A stretch of DNA of 64,000 bases from the NCBI GenBank assembly GCA_022264855.1, contig JABYQU010000015.1:310001-374000 (forward strand). Reading direction: 5' to 3'. Below are positions 13,783-24,525 of the stretch, piece by piece (positions within the stretch are counted from its first letter, which is position 1; every line of letters begins with the position of its first letter). This stretch comes from Lenzites betulinus. Its lineage: Eukaryota; Basidiomycota; Agaricomycetes; Polyporales; Polyporaceae. Below the pieces are notes generated by a model. That model did no database searches and was not told where the DNA came from. It worked only from the letters and a program-made list of their open reading frames with translations. The translations under genes were made by a program, and so were the position numbers.

Positions 13783-14512
13783 GCGCCTCAGTCGCAGTAG
13801 TCGTACGTTGCATCCGAGTCCTTGTCTCGTTCTTTGCCGTGTCGTTTCAAGGTTGGACCGAAGGACTTGTCTGCATATATACGTATACGTCCATTCACCC
13901 TGCTCGTTAGTTACGAATCAGTGCACAATTGCATATAACGCATACGCCTACGATACCACATTTCCTCCACGATCGCACGCTTACGACGTTATCCCACCAT
14001 ACACGCACGCCCCCGCCCGTACGCACCTTGTTGCTTGAGTATTCATTGAGCGCGTCAGATCAACGGCATACAGCACTGTCCCGATCTGCCTAGATGTTGG
14101 GGAAAAATCCAAAATCTGAATACTGATGATACCCTCAGTGCACATCATGACTGACAGTGCCAGGGTATATATATGCCATGCGTACCCCGGGCCTAGGGAA
14201 CGATCCCAGTGAGCCCGCGCGCCAGCCGCGGTCCGGGCTGGTCAACTTTTCAAAGTTGGTCCAGTTGTACGGTGCCAAGTACTTGACGTTGACGTCGAAA
14301 TCTACGCACACAGTCTCGAGGGTCGCCACCACTGGGTAAGCAAAATGGGGGGTAGGGATTCGGATCATAAGCTTGCCCGTGTCAGGTGGTTATATAAAGA
14401 CACTGAGTGAATCAACGTCGCACAGGGGGCTCTGGAGAATGAATTCGACGATCGCCTCGAGCCTTGAAAACGAATGTCATTAGGCACCAAATCGTATACA
14501 CTCATCCGAACG
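13783..14512. other. Gene-free convergent intergenic region
   Basis: About 730 bp between the stop of the DUF2985 gene and the first duplicated unit. It holds a TATATATA run near 14168 and GC-rich patches. I see no supported reading frame, RNA gene or repeat; it probably contains the two 3' UTRs. Confidence 0.5.
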
Positions 14513-14657
14513 CCCTTCTGGGTTATCGTAATCGCTAGCTATCGGCACAAATGGGACACTGGGAGTCGAGACAGAGGACAGCAGAACGAGTCACAGTCGC
14601 GGTATGTTGCGTTCAAGAAATAACGGCTGTTGTCAGGATGAGAGGAGTCCAGTGGTC

Positions 14658-16120
14658 TCACTCGATCAAGCACAGTCCGTAGTTAATAGAGCCGAGAGCT
14701 GCCGCACGTCTGACGGTGCACTTGTACGGCCCGACGTTGATAGACTGATCAGCCGTGTGGCCGTCGTTGGCCAGCTGGGCGGCATCCTTTGCTGACTTTG
14801 GCGTGACAACGATTGAGTTTGTGCCTCCGCCGATGGTGTTCGGGCAGTCCATCCCCACTGCGAACCGCTGGCCGGTCGAGAACCTGAAGTCCATGCCCAT
14901 GCACGACCCGTAGAATCCGATCGGGAGGCGAGGGCTCGGAACAGGTGGAATAGGTTCGGCGTGATCCGCTTCATCCTTCGCGGAGGGACCACCACGCCCG
15001 ATATGGTACTAGACAGCGAGCGCGGCGGGTCAGCTGCAATGCAAGGCATACGTATTCTGGGCCAACAGACCTTGCGATACACAAAGAAGCCACAGGGAAC
15101 TGCACCAGGCTTGTTGGCAGGATTGGCTGCCGCCTGCGGAAGCGATTGCACGATGGTGTCACGCTCTCCGTTCTTGATATGATCATTGGTGAACGTCAAG
15201 TCGTTCCTGCTGTTGACGACGAGACAAAGGTTGAGGGCGCTGAGTACGTATAAGGAATAGTCAGCCGCTAGTACACGATTGACTGTAAGAAAACGCCGCT
15301 CTCACTCTTTGAGAATAATCCACAACAGTCCAAACGCGACCGCAATCACCGCGATGATGGCGCCGAGGGCGACGATGCCTCCCACTGCGGCGATGAGCTG
15401 GGAGACCAGCGCGGTGACAGAACCAGCGGTCTGAATGGCGGAGTACAGCGTCCACATCTTCGAGCCCACTGTGATGAGCCCACCGCCGACCATGATGGCT
15501 GTCGCGGCATTGGAGTTCTTCTCGTTCTTGAGCGAGGCGAATGTGTTCGAAAGGCCTTTGATGTGCTGCTCGATGGCATCGCCCCGGGCGCCCCGGAGCT
15601 GCTGGAACCGAGGCGTGGCGATTGAAAAGCCCTCAGAAATCTGGGAAGGGGAGATGTTGGCGAAGCTATCGGCGCCGGCGAACGATGCGAGCACGTCCGC
15701 GGCACTGGGAGTGGGCCCGTCGTGAGGCTGGTAGCGGAGCCGGGCGAGTTCGTCGATAGCGGCATGAGCGGAGGCCAGATCGGGGACGTGCGCGGCGGCG
15801 GCGAAGTTGTCGAGCTCTATCTTGCCGAAGTCATAGTAGCGCACATCGCCCTTGAGGACGGGCTCGACAGAGACCTTATGGGCCGCGAGAGCCTCCTCGA
15901 TCGCGCCCTTGAGAGACTGCGGCTCGACGCCGATGCGAGTAATCAGCGAGAGCTCAGGGTGCTCGGCGTCGGTGTATCCGCCGGAGGACGAAGCGAGGAT
16001 AACGTCGGGGTTCTTGTTGAGAGCGATGGCGACCTTGGCAACCTGGGCGCGGCGGTCGGAGCCAATGTCGCCAGTACCGACAGGGACGTCCCAGAAAGAT
16101 TGAAGGTGGTTGATGGGCAT
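14658..16120 (-). CDS. Two-domain protein with long hydrophobic segment, copy A (unknown function)
   Basis: I do not recognise this family. Three exons encode about 430 residues. Exon 1 (start ATG at 16120) gives about 270 residues: a mostly helical soluble part starting MPINHLQSFWDVPVG, then Gly-rich hydrophobic stretches (MVGGGLITVGSKMWTLYSAI, and VGGIVALGAIIAVIAVAFGL near residues 245-265). Exons 2 and 3 add a compact, probably beta-rich part with LCLVVNSRNDLTFTNDHI, PCGFFVYRK, GFYGSCMGMDFRF and a terminal NYGLCLIE. The first intron interrupts AAA GA|C; the second follows CGCAAG. There is no signal peptide. The layout (helices, membrane-inserting hairpin, small binding domain) resembles pore-forming or membrane-acting proteins, but that is inference from composition only. 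A paralogue at 17675-19130 shares intron positions and confirms the start at MP(I/V)NHLQ. Confidence 0.75.
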
Positions 16121-16197
16121 GGCTGCTGTGGTCGAGGTGGGTTGTGCTGGAGAGCGAGCAGAGATGGGATGAGTATTCACAGCAGCGAGATACGGCC

Positions 16198-16205
16198 TTA
16201 TATAT
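16198..16205 (-). promoter_or_regulatory. TATA box of copy A
   Basis: Reads ATATATAA on the minus strand (context CATATATAAGG), about 78-85 bp upstream of the ATG at 16120. The same element is kept at the same distance in the duplicate (19216-19223), which supports it as the core promoter. Confidence 0.6.
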
Positions 16206-17674
16206 GGTTGACTACACTGGTACCTCTCAGTTCCGCTACGAGCCACCGCTCTCCAGAGCTCCAGCGTTGGCGCGAGGCGCAGGTAGCTGTCGGTCATGCT
16301 CCGACAAATTCGCAGGTCGTAGGTGATACTCTGTGACCGAGAAGCAGTTGTGGGTGACATGAGAATGGGGGCCCCACTGTACATTTGGTCATGCTCACCA
16401 TCGTATGGAAGTTACCACGGCTGAACGACAGCTGTTGTGCCCACATTAGAGGCATGACTTTTGCTAGCAACCCGGCACGGGGCCACAAGGCGGTTAGAAC
16501 ACAGTCAGTCAGTCATCATATAAACGCAGGATATCAGAGAGACAAGCAGAAGAGGACGGTTCTGCGGTGGGAGCAAGACAGCTAAGGTGTTCTCGCGGCA
16601 GCTTGCGCCCAGACGTGCTGCAATCCTCGAGACACACACCCCCTGTTCTGCGGGGTACGTCCTGTCCGGTGAACGCCCTGACATACGTTGAAGTAGTATG
16701 CATCCCAAATTTACCGGTGGCACAATTGGGAACGCTTCGCGGTAGACAGTACTTGCGACATCTGCCATGTGATGGGCTCCTGGCTGGACGGCTCGTCACA
16801 ATGTACTCAACATCGCATGGAAGCGACGGTGGGGGGGCTGGCCAGCTCCCCTGCGGTCTGGCTCCCGGTGTTGAATAGTGACTTGCGCCGGTCAGCTGCA
16901 GTGATCAGAGGAGCCCGGGGCTGTTGCGCCGCCAGCATTGTACGTCGTTGATTGCCACTGGGTGCCCTACAAGTACGTCCGGTAAGTCATGTCTTCGATA
17001 CAAAGAAAGCAAGGACGAGAACTCACAGCCTTGTGGGTGAGCTAGTTGTAGCTAGCTATGAGTACGGCAAGGAGATATGCCGCTGCTTAACGCTCTGACC
17101 CCGGAGTACTGGTCTCATACCAAAACCATTCACATTCAAGTTACGCGTTCATGGATCGTACCAAATCTGACTCCTTGAATTCGAGGTAGGTTCTGTCTGC
17201 ACGCCAGACACGGGGCTTTGCAGGAGACAGAAGTCGACAGGGAAGAACAGGTGCTCCGGGAGTTTGAAATTTGTCAAGCCCCTACGTAATGCTTCATATA
17301 TATGCGAGCGAATTTTGAGCGACTTGAATGCACATACTTATTGTGTATGATTCGGTGTATAGGCCTTCGGTCGTATGTGCAGAGGTCGACGTTGAACGTT
17401 GAAACGTTGATGTTGCCATGTTGGAGGATCGGAGCTGAGCGCGTGACTGAGCAATTAGGCGCGCCGAAACATGCAGACTCGAATGATATGTAGTGGGGGC
17501 AAATCATATTCTCGTTCAACTACTTCAGATCTTCTGGGTTTTCGTAATCAATAGCTATGTGAAAATGGGGAAGTGTGAATCGGGAAAGAGGACGTCAGAA
17601 CATTCGCAGTCGCGGTGTATCGCGGTCAAGAAACAAGGCCGTTGTCAACTTGCTTGCGTCTATCGCCGGTGCAA

Positions 17675-19130
17675 TTACTCGATCAAGAACAGCCCGTAGT
17701 TGGTAGAGCCAAGAGCTGCCGCACGCCTGACGGTGCATCTGTACGGCCCGACGGTGATGGACTGTTCGGCCGTGCCGTTGTCGTTGGCTAGCTTGGCGGC
17801 GTCCTTCGCGGACCCCGGCGTGACGACGATCGAGTTCGTCCCACCGAGGATGGTGTTCGGGCAGTCCATCCCCACTGCGAACCGCTGGCCGGTCGAGAAC
17901 CTAAAGTCCATGCCCATGCACGACCCGTAGAATCCGATCGGGATGCGAGGCTTCGGAACAGAAGGAATAGGTTCGGCGGCAGACGCTCCGTCCTCGGAGG
18001 CGCCGCCACGACCGATACTGTACTAAACAGGGTGTGCGGCGGGTCAGTTGCATCATAAGGCATATATATTCTGGCCAACAGACCTTGCGGTACACGTAAA
18101 AGCCGCAGGGGACTGCACCAGGCTTGAGGCCGGGATCGACTGCCGCCTGCGGAAGCGATTGGACGATAGTGTTACGCTCTCCGTTCTTGATATAGTCATT
18201 GGTAAACGTCAGGTCGTTCCTGCTGTTGACGACGAGACAAAGGTTGAGGGCGCTGAGTACGCCAAAGGAATAGTCAGCCGCTAGTACTCAATTGACTGTA
18301 AGAAAATGCTCTCACTCTTTGAGAATAATCCACAACAATCCAAACGCGACCGCAATCACCGCGATGATGGCACCGAGGGCGACGATGCCTCCCACTGCAG
18401 CGATGAGCTGGGAGACCAACGCAGTGACAGAACCGGCAGCCTGAATGGCGGAGTACAGCGTGTACATCTTCGAGCCGACCGTGATGAGCCCACCGCCGAC
18501 CATGATGGCCGTCGCGGCATTGGAGTTCTTCTCCTTCTGGAGCGAGGCGAATGTCTTAGAAAGGCCTTTGATGTGCTGCTCGATGGAATCGCCCCGGGCA
18601 ACTCTGAGCTGCTGGAACCTCGGCGTGCCGATAGAAAAGCCCTCAGAAATCTGGGAAGGGGAGATGTTGGCGAAGTTATCGGCGCCGGCGAACGACGCGA
18701 GCACGTCCGCGGCACTGGGAGTGGGCCCGTCGTGGGGCTGGTAGCGGAGTCGGGCGAGCTCGTCGATAGCTGCATGAGCGGAGGCCAGATCAGGGACGTG
18801 CGCGGCCGCGGCGAAGTTGTCGAGCTCCCATTTGCCGAAGTCGTAGTAGCGCACGTCGTCCTTGAGCTCGGGCTCGACAGAAATCTTCTGGGCCGCAAGG
18901 GCTTCGTCGATCGCGCCCTTGAGAGACTGCGGCTCGACGCCGATGCGAGTAATCAGCGAGAGCTCAGGGTGCTCGGCGTCGGTGTATCCGCCGGAGGACG
19001 AAGCGAGGATAACGTCGGGGTTCTTGTTGAGAGCGATGGCGACCTTGGCAACCTGGGCGCGGCGGTCGGGGCCGATGTCTCCAGTTCCGACGGGGATGTC
19101 CCAGAAGGATTGAAGGTGGTTGACTGGCAT
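17675..19130 (-). CDS. Two-domain protein with long hydrophobic segment, copy B (unknown function)
   Basis: Paralogue of the gene at 14658-16120 with the same three-exon structure; start ATG at 19130, stop TAA at 17675-17677. The first about 270 residues differ from copy A at only about 17 sites. The hydrophobic C-terminal stretch of exon 1 (AVGGIVALGAIIAVIAVAFG) is identical. Most divergence is in the linker after YRK: YSIGRGGASEDGASAAEPIP here versus YHIGRGGPSAKDEADHAEPI in A. The terminal domain keeps GSCMGMDFRFSTGQRFAVGM and ends NYGLFLIE instead of NYGLCLIE. Both copies look intact, so both are probably expressed. Function unknown; a membrane-acting role is only suggested by the architecture. 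Confidence 0.75.
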
Positions 19131-19215
19131 GGTTGCTGTGGTCGAGGCGGGTTGTGCTGGGGCTGTGCTGGAGAGCGAGAGGTGGGATGAGTATCGACAG
19201 CAGCGGGATACGGCT

Positions 19216-19223
19216 TTATATAT
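19216..19223 (-). promoter_or_regulatory. TATA box of copy B
   Basis: Minus-strand ATATATAA about 86-93 bp upstream of the ATG at 19130, equivalent in sequence context (TTATATATGGTTGAC on the plus strand) to the element at 16198-16205 in copy A. Confidence 0.6.
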
Positions 19224-20350
19224 GGTTGACTATACTCTCAGTTCCGCTACCAACGCTCGTTCGAGAGCTTGAGCACGAGGCCCAGGTACTAGCTGTGGGT
19301 CATACTCCGACAACTTCGCAGGTCATGGGTGGTACTCTGTGACCGAGAAGCAGCTGTGGATGGCATAAGAATGGGGGCACTAGCTATACATTGGGTCATA
19401 ACGTACAGATGCTCACCATGACATGGAACTTTCTAAGATTGTACGTTGAACAACAGCTGTTGCGTCTACCGTATGCCTGGCCTTTGCTGGCGACCTGGTC
19501 GACTAAGAGTCGGCGGAAACAAATTGAAGTCAGTCATTAGATAAATACAGGATATGATAGAGAGATAGAGAACCCGAAAGACGGTGGTTCTACCGTGTGT
19601 GTGAAATAGCTAAGGCTTTTTCTTGCCGCTAGATACGACCAGACGTGCTGAAATGCTTGACGTATCAGTGTCCTGTATACGAGGTACGTCATGTCCGGGT
19701 GAACGCCCTCCAGGACCCCGGATGTATCTTGGCGCCATGCATACCAAACGGGTTGCACGAGAGTGTTTCGCGGGAGACAGCGCGGGATCCGCCAATAAAT
19801 GGGGCTAGCTACTAGCTGGACGGCTTGTCATAACGTACTCGACATTGCATGGAAGCGGCGGCGGCGGCGTAACGAGAAGTGAACGGCAAGCTCACCTTGG
19901 GCCTGGCTTCCCCGGTGGCGACGAGGACCGGTCGGCTGAAGTGTACAGAGGCACCCGGGGTTGTTGTGCCACCGGTAATGACACCGTCACTTCACACAGT
20001 ACTACGGGCGTCCTACAAATACGTTCGGTGAGTTATATTTTCGATACAAAGAAAGAGAGGCGAACGAGAACATACCGTCGTGTCGGCCAGCGGGCGAGCC
20101 AGAGAAGGTTGTGGGCGCCGTAGAAGCTAGTTACGATTTCGACATGAAGTTGTGTAGATGCTTGACGCGCTGACCCTAGTCCCATACCCAAACCGTTCAC
20201 GTCCACGTTTACGTGTTCTGTGATTGTGCAGAGCCTGATTCCATGCATGCGAGGTAAGTTCTGTCTACACGATCAGCGTGGACCAATGCGCCAGACACGG
20301 GGCTTCTCATGCGCAGTAGACAGCGTTTGTGCGCGTGAAAGTCGACAGGG

Positions 20351-21077
20351 CAGAACAAATGCCGGAAACTTCAAATCCCGGTGGTCTAGTATTAGACGCA
20401 CCCTCTTCCATGGCTGTCAATAGAGCAACCTCCTAGCCGTAGCCTTGACTCAAGGAGAGGACGACGTTCAGGTCAAGCGCCCTTGCAATACAATCGCGAT
20501 CAGGAACAACCTCACAACAAACGCCCAAATGGACGCACCTCAGGGCTTCGGAATCGGGTGTCATCCCGGTCGAAACTTGGGGGTCGTACGAATGCATGAA
20601 GGTCATATGATATTCCGTCTACTGCATCAAGAGAGGTACATGCTCGTCATCGTGGTAAGGCTACACAACGGCGCCGTTGAGGCGCGTTTTCAAGGATTGT
20701 TGAAATCCGCCCATATCCATCCCAACCGCACAAGCAAGCGCAGACCGCCGCCTCCGCTACCGTCGCAATGACAGGCGGGGCGGGGCCGTCGCTCGTTGGC
20801 CTGCTGCACGCCAGGGCCGCCGAGCCTACGGACGGGCCTCCTCGCACCCGCAGAACGGGGAAAGGAGGGCCACGTCGCGCTGACATCGGCTGGCGAGCCC
20901 AAGAAGGCGGCGCAGGCCGGCACCCACACGGCTCTACGCAATTTTCTGCTTATCCGCCACGACTCTGCACAACATCTGGGGTGGAACCACAGGACGGGAC
21001 ACCTCGTTGAGAGTGCGCCGATAAGTTACTGGTGAGACCGTAACGCGGGCGCTGTTGAAGCGCAGGGGCGTACGCGC
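20351..21077. other. Gene-free region upstream of unit B, downstream of MET6
   Basis: About 730 bp between unit B and the stop of the methionine synthase gene. GC-rich at 20750-21000. No supported gene; it probably includes the MET6 3' UTR. Confidence 0.45.
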
Positions 21078-23546
21078 TTACGCGTACGTCTGGCGGGCCC
21101 AGCGCGCGGCGTTGACCAGGTTAACCAGCGACGCCTCGGTCTCCGCCCAGCCGCGGGTCTTGAGACCGCAGTCGGGGTTGACGAAGAGGAGGTCGCCGGG
21201 GAGGATCGCGAGCATGGCCGCGAGACGGTCCTTGATCTCCGCCTCAGAGGGGACACGGGGCGAGTGGATGTCGTAGACACCGGGGCCGATCTGGTTCGAG
21301 TAGCCGTAGTGCTTGAAGGTGTTAAGCAGCTTCATGTCGCTCTTCGACGCCTCGATCGAGATGACATCCGCGTCGAGGGCCTGAATGGACGGGAAGATGT
21401 CGTCGAAGTCGGAGTAGCAGAAGTGCGAGTGCGTCTGGAGCGCGTCGGTGACACCGGCGGTGGCGATCTTGAACGAGGGGAGGGCCCACGAGAGGTACCC
21501 TTCCCAGTCAGCCTTGCGCAGAGGGAGACCCTCACGAAGAGCGGGCTCGTCGACCTGGACGGCCTTGATGCCAGCCTTCTCGAGGTCAACGACTTCGTCG
21601 CGGAGGGCAAGCGCGAGCTGCTTGCACTGGAGCTCGCGGGAGACATCGGCACGGGGGAACGACCAGTTGAGGATGGTGACAGGGCCGGTCAGCATGCCCT
21701 TCATGGGCTTGCTGGTGACGCTCTGCGCGTAGCTGCTCCAGCGGACCGAGATGGGGTTGGGCCGGCTGACGTCCGAGACGATGATCGGGGGACGAACGTA
21801 GCGAGAGCCATAGCTCTGCACCCAGCCGTTCTGGGTGAAAGCGAAGCCCTCAAGCTGCTCACCGAAGTACTGGACCATGTCGTTACGCTCGGGCTCGCCG
21901 TGCACAAGGAGGTCAAGGCCGATGCGCTCCTGGAAGCGGACGACGCCCTCGATCTCCTTCTCGATGAACTTGTCGTACTCAGCAACAGAGAGCTCGCCCT
22001 TGTTGAGCTTGGCACGCGCCTGACGGATCTCCTTGGTCTGAGGGAAGGAGCCGATGGTCGTCGTGGGGAACTTTGGGAGGTTGAGCTGCTTCTGCTGGAT
22101 CTCCTTGCGGACGGCGAAGGGGCTCTTACGCTCGAGCATGTCGGGGGTGATCGCAGCAACGCGATTACGGACTGTAGCGTCAGAGTTGCGCTCGAACTCA
22201 CGACGCTTGGTGATCGAGATCTTGTTGGCCCGGACGGCCTCGATGACACTGGGCTCCTTGGAACCACCGAGAGCAAGAGCGATGACAGCGATCTCGGACG
22301 CCTTCTCGAGGGCGAAGGCAAACCAATCCTTCTGCTCTGCGGTGAGCTTGTTCTCAGCGGCAAGGCTGACGGGGGTGTGGAGAAGCGACGAGGAAGACGC
22401 GATAATGACGCGGTTCCCGCCGAGAACACCGCCAGCGCGTTGGGCCAGCGTCAAAGCAGCCTCGAAGTCGGTCTTCCAGATGTTACGTCCGGAGACGACA
22501 CCCAGGGAGAGGACAAGGTTGGTGGGCTTGACGGCGGCGATGACGTCGTCGAGTTGACCAGGTGCACGGTCGAGATCGACGTGGAGACCGGCAACAGGGA
22601 GCTTCGCAACGTAGGCGAGGTTCGTGTCAAGACGACCATAGTAGGTGGCCAGGACAATCTTGGGCGAGACAGGCGCAAGCTCGGCGTAGACCTGGGCAAA
22701 CTGCTTCTCGTAAAGGTGGGCGGAGTCGAGGACGAGGATGGGCTCGTCGATCTGGACGGAGTCCGCACCAGCCTCCTTCAGGGCAGCAAGGAGCTGCTTG
22801 TAGATGGGGAGCAGCGCAGGGAGGAGGGTGAGGGGCTCAAAGCCAGCGCGGGCCTCCTTGGCGGCCTTACCGAGAGCAAGGAAAGTGATAGGGCCGAGAA
22901 CAACGGGACGGGTCTCAACACCGAGGTCCTTGGCCTCACGGTACTCCTCAAGAGCCTTGTTGAAGTTCAGCTTGAAGTCGGTCTCCTCCGAGAACTCCGG
23001 GACGACGAAGTGGTAGTTGGAGTCGAACCTAAGTCGCTGGATTAGTACTGTGACCGGCAGATGCCGAGTGCGCTTTCTCACCATTTCTTCATCTCCGAGG
23101 CGGGGACGTCAACACCATCGGCCTGACGGCCACGGCCCATGGCGAAGTAGACATCGAGAGGGGTGAGACCTTTGTCCAAGTAGCGCTTGGGGATGACGTT
23201 GAAAGCAGCGGAGTGGTCGAGGACGTGGTCGTAAAGAGTGAAGTCACCGCTGAACATATAGGATTAGCATACATCCACCGATCTTCAAATTCGGGTAGGC
23301 CGCGCACCTAGGGATCAGGTTGACACCGCGCTCCTTGAGGCTGGTCCAGCTCGCCTTCTTGACATCGGCGGCAGCCTTGGTGAGCTGGTCGGCAGAGAGC
23401 TTGCCGGCCCAGTAGGCCTCAACGGCCTTTTTCACCTCACGGTTGGCACCTGATATGCGCATACATGCTCGTGAATCGATCATGGAGAGAGACGAGACAT
23501 AGAACTTACCGATGCGAGGGAAGCCGAGAACGCTGGAAAGGACCAT
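21078..23546 (-). CDS. MET6: Cobalamin-independent methionine synthase (MetE/Met6)
   Basis: Transfers a methyl group from 5-methyltetrahydropteroyl-polyglutamate to homocysteine to make methionine in the cytosol. Four exons join to about 765 residues, the usual length. The N terminus [13 protein letters not shown] continues after an intron with [13 protein letters not shown]. Short exons give [20 protein letters not shown] and [19 protein letters not shown]. The long last exon has the catalytic domain with [13 protein letters not shown], zinc-ligand context [19 protein letters not shown] (His and Cys) and the third-ligand Cys in [11 protein letters not shown]. The stop TAA at 21078-21080 follows ARWARQTYA. 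The start is fixed by the conserved [10 protein letters not shown]. The gene is transcribed away from the XDH-like gene, sharing a 1-kb divergent intergenic region. Confidence 0.96.
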
Positions 23547-24525
23547 TCTGCAAGTCGAGAGAGATGGAGGGAGGATGGTGGGGAAGGAGAAGGGGTGTGG
23601 GTCGTGGAGATGAGGGGGATCGAGTATTTGAGTAATTTTGCAAGATGGCGTGAGCGCTTCGAATTACATAAATGGGGATCCTGGGCCCCCAATCTGGCAA
23701 TCAAGCGCCCCATCGATGTGTGCTCTCACCGCTCGAGTCAATTGCCCACGACGTGGCAGACGCGTTCCAGCCCGCACAACAGCCAAGACATACAGACACG
23801 CCAGAGAGGCGCGGGAACCCTGGAGGGAACAGACAAACAAGCGCGGGAATGAGTTGCACAGTGAGTGTGTCCTTGAAAGCCGGTCGTATACTCGGTCGCT
23901 GTAGTGTCGAGAACCGTCGCACGCCCTGTGGTTATGCAATGCGTACTGCAGCGTGTCGCGGCGTGTGGGGAGAACGCGGATCACTCAGGCATCACCGAGG
24001 TCTGCTGAAGCTGCTAGCGCTTCGCTTCCACCGGGTTTTAGCGGATGCAGGTGAGCGCGAGATAAGAGCAAGCGCACTCATTTCATAGGATGAGCCCGTG
24101 AATTTGGCATGAAGAGGGAAGAGCACAGGCTCCGTTGCCCACGCTGTGGGTCGTATATATGTCCCCGGCACGGGTAACAGTTTGTAATGTCGTCGAATCC
24201 TGAAAAGGCAGGCACCGGACCATATATGGGGAGGGATATGATTACGGCGTACGGAATGCGGGGCCGGGGTAACCCCGGGGTCGAGTGCTCGTCGGCCTCC
24301 GTTGGACCAGGGCGCGGTGCAGGAAAGTGCGAGCGGACGCCTCTTATTAAGACTTGTTAATGCACATGTCCCTATCGACCTTGCATCGTTCTTCCGCCAG
24401 TCAGATGAGCACGGCCCAGACATTCCTGACCCCGGTCCGGTCCACCCCGCCCTCCCCTTCAAATACCTCCTCCTCCGCACCCCATTCTCCGACAATCCTC
24501 CTTACCCCCCATCTCTTCCACTACC
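23547..24525. other. Divergent intergenic region between MET6 and the XDH-like gene
   Basis: Shared promoter region of about 980 bp without a coding sequence. It holds a pyrimidine-rich run before the MET6 start (23560-23600), a TATATATG at about 24154-24161, a GC-rich palindromic cluster at 24258-24280 (listed separately), and a CT-rich leader directly before the XDH-like ATG. No RNA gene was seen. Confidence 0.5.
24258..24280. promoter_or_regulatory. Possible CreA/Mig1-type carbon repression sites
   Basis: The stretch contains GCGGGG, CCGGGG and CCCCGG, each fitting the fungal CreA consensus SYGGRG on one strand. Two form an inverted pair CCGGGGTAACCCCGG. It lies about 250 bp upstream of the ATG of the xylitol-dehydrogenase-like gene, whose family is commonly glucose-repressed. 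In GC-rich DNA such sites can occur by chance, so the role is tentative. Confidence 0.35.

Larger units (their letters stand above)
14513..17245. repeat. Tandem duplication, unit A
   Basis: First copy of a direct tandem segmental duplication with an offset of about 3,015 bp. It carries the gene at 14658-16120, its TATA box and more than 1 kb of upstream DNA. The left edge is seen from CTTCTGGGTTATCGTAATC (near 14514), matched by CTTCTGGGTTTTCGTAATC near 17530. The right edge is near GTCGACAGGG (17234-17243), matched near 20341. Coding parts and the first intron are close to identical between units; the upstream part has diverged with indels. Confidence 0.85.
17529..20350. repeat. Tandem duplication, unit B
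   Basis: Second copy of the segmental duplication. Matching landmarks to unit A are the gene (stop to stop offset 3,017 bp, start to start 3,010 bp), the TATATGGTTGAC promoter block, the upstream phrase CAGACGTGCTG (16609 and 19640), TTCGATACAAAGAAAG (16995 and 20040) and CGCCAGACACGGGGCTT (17201 and 20289). The stretch 17246-17528 between the units is not duplicated. Confidence 0.85.

Noticed and set aside
18306..19190. 294-residue plus-strand open frame across the duplicated gene, with a counterpart at 15722-16336
   Set aside because: Antisense shadow of the helical-domain exon; the minus-strand frame has the conserved start, introns and TATA box in both copies.
20361..20400. TTCAAATCCCGGTGG resembling a tRNA T-arm/B box
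   Set aside because: No matching acceptor stem, anticodon arm or A box could be paired around it.
21264..23045. 593-residue plus-strand open frame opposite the methionine synthase gene
   Set aside because: It is the antisense shadow of MET6; its Asp/Leu/Val/Gly-rich composition mirrors strong codon bias of the real gene.
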